Shown here piece after piece: positions 62,311 through 64,000 of a stretch of DNA of 64,000 bases. The translations under genes were made by a program, and so were the position numbers. Positions within the stretch are counted from its first letter, which is position 1; each line of letters starts with the position of its first letter. The stretch comes from Paramecium tetraurelia (Eukaryota; Ciliophora; Oligohymenophorea; Peniculida; Parameciidae). The stretch spans positions 308,450-372,449 of the forward strand of contig NW_001799555.1 of NCBI RefSeq assembly GCF_000165425.1. The letters are read 5' to 3'. Under the pieces are notes generated by a model. It was not told the origin of the DNA, made no database searches, and worked only from the letters and a program-made list of their open reading frames with translations.

Positions 62311-63402
62311 TCAATATTTCAATTTGGCATAATACAACACTGGCTTAGCCTCAAGCACTTATTCGAATCTCTATCTGACCATGTCTTCAAGTTGATTCAC
62401 CAATTAAATCTCATTCCTTCTTGATTGAGTGCCATAATTGTACTCAGTCTAAAAGGTTGAGCACAAAGCTTCAGCTTATTCCAATAATTGTTGATTTCTT
62501 TATTATTTTGAAGATGCGGAATTCGAAACTGCTGATTGAACTCCGATGCAAGCAGACAATTTATCTAATTTTACTTGTTATCTCTCGTATTATTATTGTA
62601 ATCTTGATAACACTTTGCTGACCTTCTCTTTTGATTAGTTGAACTGAGCAACACTTTAAGCATTTGATTCTGTGAATTAATTATATGCATCTTGAATTGC
62701 TGATTTCAAATCCTTAAGCAAATGCTCAACCTATTAAAGTGAACTCAAATCAATTGACTCTCCTTGCTTTGCCAATTAAATAAAAGCATTAAAAATGGGA
62801 GCATAAAGTGGAGTTTTGTTGATATCAAACGATGTTTATAACATACGTTGACTTACTTTACTTAATTCTGAAAAACTTCGATATCCAAATGAGATTCCTT
62901 ACAATATTGTCAATGCTTCTTCTATGGAATTTAAGGAATCTTCGTATTATCGACTTCTCTTCTTGAAATAGGCTGACTCTGAATCTGCTGTTGTCAAGAT
63001 TGTATTCAAATGCTACTAGAAAGTGTTTTCTTGTTACTAATTGACCTACTGTTATTCAATCGTTCTTTATTTTGAATATTGACAAATGTTTAATTGAGCA
63101 TTGGAGTCTCTTAGAGTACTTCTAGCGTTTTGAATTTCAGCATTTCTAAAATCATATTCGCCTTAGCATTCATTTAATTCTACAACAAAAATTTGGTCGT
63201 GATTGACTTATTCCTCATTAACAGAATCTCTGAATAATGTGAGAATATTCAAGACAGCATCCAATGGAGCATGGGATTTTATCTTCATTTCCACCTCAGC
63301 CATTACAGCTGTGATCGATCTCTGTTTAGTGTAATTGAGTCTATGTTGATGATTTGTAGCAGAAACTAAAACTAAGATCAGCAAGAAAGCAAAGATCTTC
63401 AT
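62311..63402 (-). CDS. Trichocyst-matrix-like secretory protein, 363 aa
   Basis: A signal peptide MKIFAFLLILVLVSA opens a 363-codon uninterrupted frame. Its length, signal peptide and repeated coiled-coil segments match the trichocyst matrix protein family of Paramecium, the crystalline content of exocytic trichocysts. Family-like features are a helical stretch after the signal (LDAVLNILTLFRDSVNEEQV) and a conserved Cys region (ELNECQGEYDFRNAEIQ, ending LNICQ). A further helix is SLNSIEEALTILQGI, and a C-terminal pair follows (VLSRLQQQYERQQVKLDKLS). Family members are usually cleaved from precursors; no clear cleavage motif was identified. It is 34 bp from the C2-like gene downstream. Coiled-coil bias could mimic the family, so a profile search is needed. 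Confidence 0.72.
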
Positions 63403-63779
63403 TAAATTAAATAGGCAAAAACGATTTATTGTATGTCAATAAATTAATCAATTCACTTAACAAAATATCCTTTATCATTAACTGTATATCCTCTAAATTA
63501 AATCTATAATCATTCATAAGCTATCCAGAACCCAAATTAACTCATACAACATCTAATGAAAAATTAACCTTACTAGCATTCTTTGAAAAACCAATATGAA
63601 AATTTTGTATGCTTAAGATAAGTTTAACAGTAAACATACGCGAAAAAGATGATTTAAAATTTGATATAATCAAATTGCATTTTTTAATACTAAAAAGATT
63701 CTTATTTAGATTGAATTAATACGTGTTGTTAAATTACTTATAAACAAATATTACACAAATTTAAATAATTACCTCAAAT
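63403..63779. promoter_or_regulatory. Divergent intergenic, 377 bp
   Basis: AT-rich gap between outward-facing genes; it should carry both promoters. No specific element recognised. Confidence 0.4.
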
Positions 63780-64000
63780 ATGTCAAATCTCCAAGTACAA
63801 CTAATTAAGAAGCCTGATGCCAAATACCCTAAAGTGAATGATGTTTTCTAGGTTAAGACAGCATCAACACCAACTGCTAGTCAACTTAAGGATGGCGAAG
63901 TATTTTTGGAGAATCTATACTTCTCAATTGATGCAACAATGAGGGTATGGATTAGTGGGTATTTAATATATATTAATCATCCTAGTGCCAAGACTTACGT
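63780..64000 (+). CDS. Medium-chain reductase (prostaglandin/leukotriene reductase-like), N-terminal part
   Basis: Truncated by the window edge. With a 27-nt intron at 63959-63985 the start reads MSNLQVQLIKKPDAKYPKVN, and further on LKDGEVFLENLYFSIDATM, then RVWISG and AKTY. That is the opening of NADPH-dependent medium-chain dehydrogenase/reductases of the PTGR type (DGEVLVKNLYLSLDPYMR pattern). These reduce alpha,beta-unsaturated ketones or aldehydes and do not use zinc. The Rossmann fold lies outside the window. Confidence 0.8.

Overview
Organism. Nearly every gene here is read through many TAA and TAG codons and ends at TGA, so TAA/TAG encode glutamine (ciliate nuclear code). Introns are 19-38 nt, start with GT and end with AG, intergenic gaps are tiny, and the DNA is strongly AT-rich. 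Together with a trichocyst-matrix-like protein at 62311-63402 this points to a macronuclear chromosome of Paramecium or a close oligohymenophorean ciliate. The species cannot be fixed. Donor and acceptor use looks looser than the near-uniform GTA...TAG known for P. tetraurelia: AAG, CAG and GAG acceptors and GTT/GTG donors all occur. Most gene models below were built by hand in this code with small introns removed, and for nearly all the coding length comes out divisible by three. Positions are therefore good, but splice choices are unproven.

Layout. 0-10 kb: the start of a gene leaving the left edge, an unknown protein, a MAP kinase copy broken by three single-base shifts, a protein kinase fused to a long C-terminal part with Cys/His clusters, an unknown protein and a type III-beta phosphatidylinositol 4-kinase. 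10-24 kb: a coiled-coil/GAF-like protein, two giant paralogous multi-membrane proteins arranged tail to tail with 22 bp between them, and a coiled-coil filament-like protein. 24-32 kb: a secretory protein with a possible beta/gamma-crystallin domain and small unknown, Skp1-like and acidic proteins. 32-36 kb: MRE11 nuclease, a tail-anchored protein and a stomatin/SPFH protein. 36-48 kb: two B-box-like zinc-finger proteins (one TRIM-like with a SPRY-like end), a CEP19-like protein, a tubulin-tyrosine-ligase-like enzyme, a Lifeguard/TMBIM membrane protein and a long coiled coil. 48-64 kb: two ~1.1 kb gene-free stretches, a TPR protein, a degenerate kinase, small acylated proteins, a Cys-rich multi-membrane protein with an in-frame TGA, a C2-like protein, a trichocyst-matrix-like protein and the start of a medium-chain reductase.

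How they work together. There is no operon logic, as expected for a ciliate; neighbours are mostly unrelated housekeeping genes. Themes are signalling (three kinase genes, PI4K, C2, myristoylation signals), cilium or basal-body biology (TTLL, CEP19-like, coiled coils) and regulated secretion (trichocyst matrix, crystallin-like). The observations most worth following are the in-frame TGA codons, the relaxed splice sites, the decaying MAP kinase, the tail-to-tail giant paralogs and two inverted repeats in intergenic DNA.
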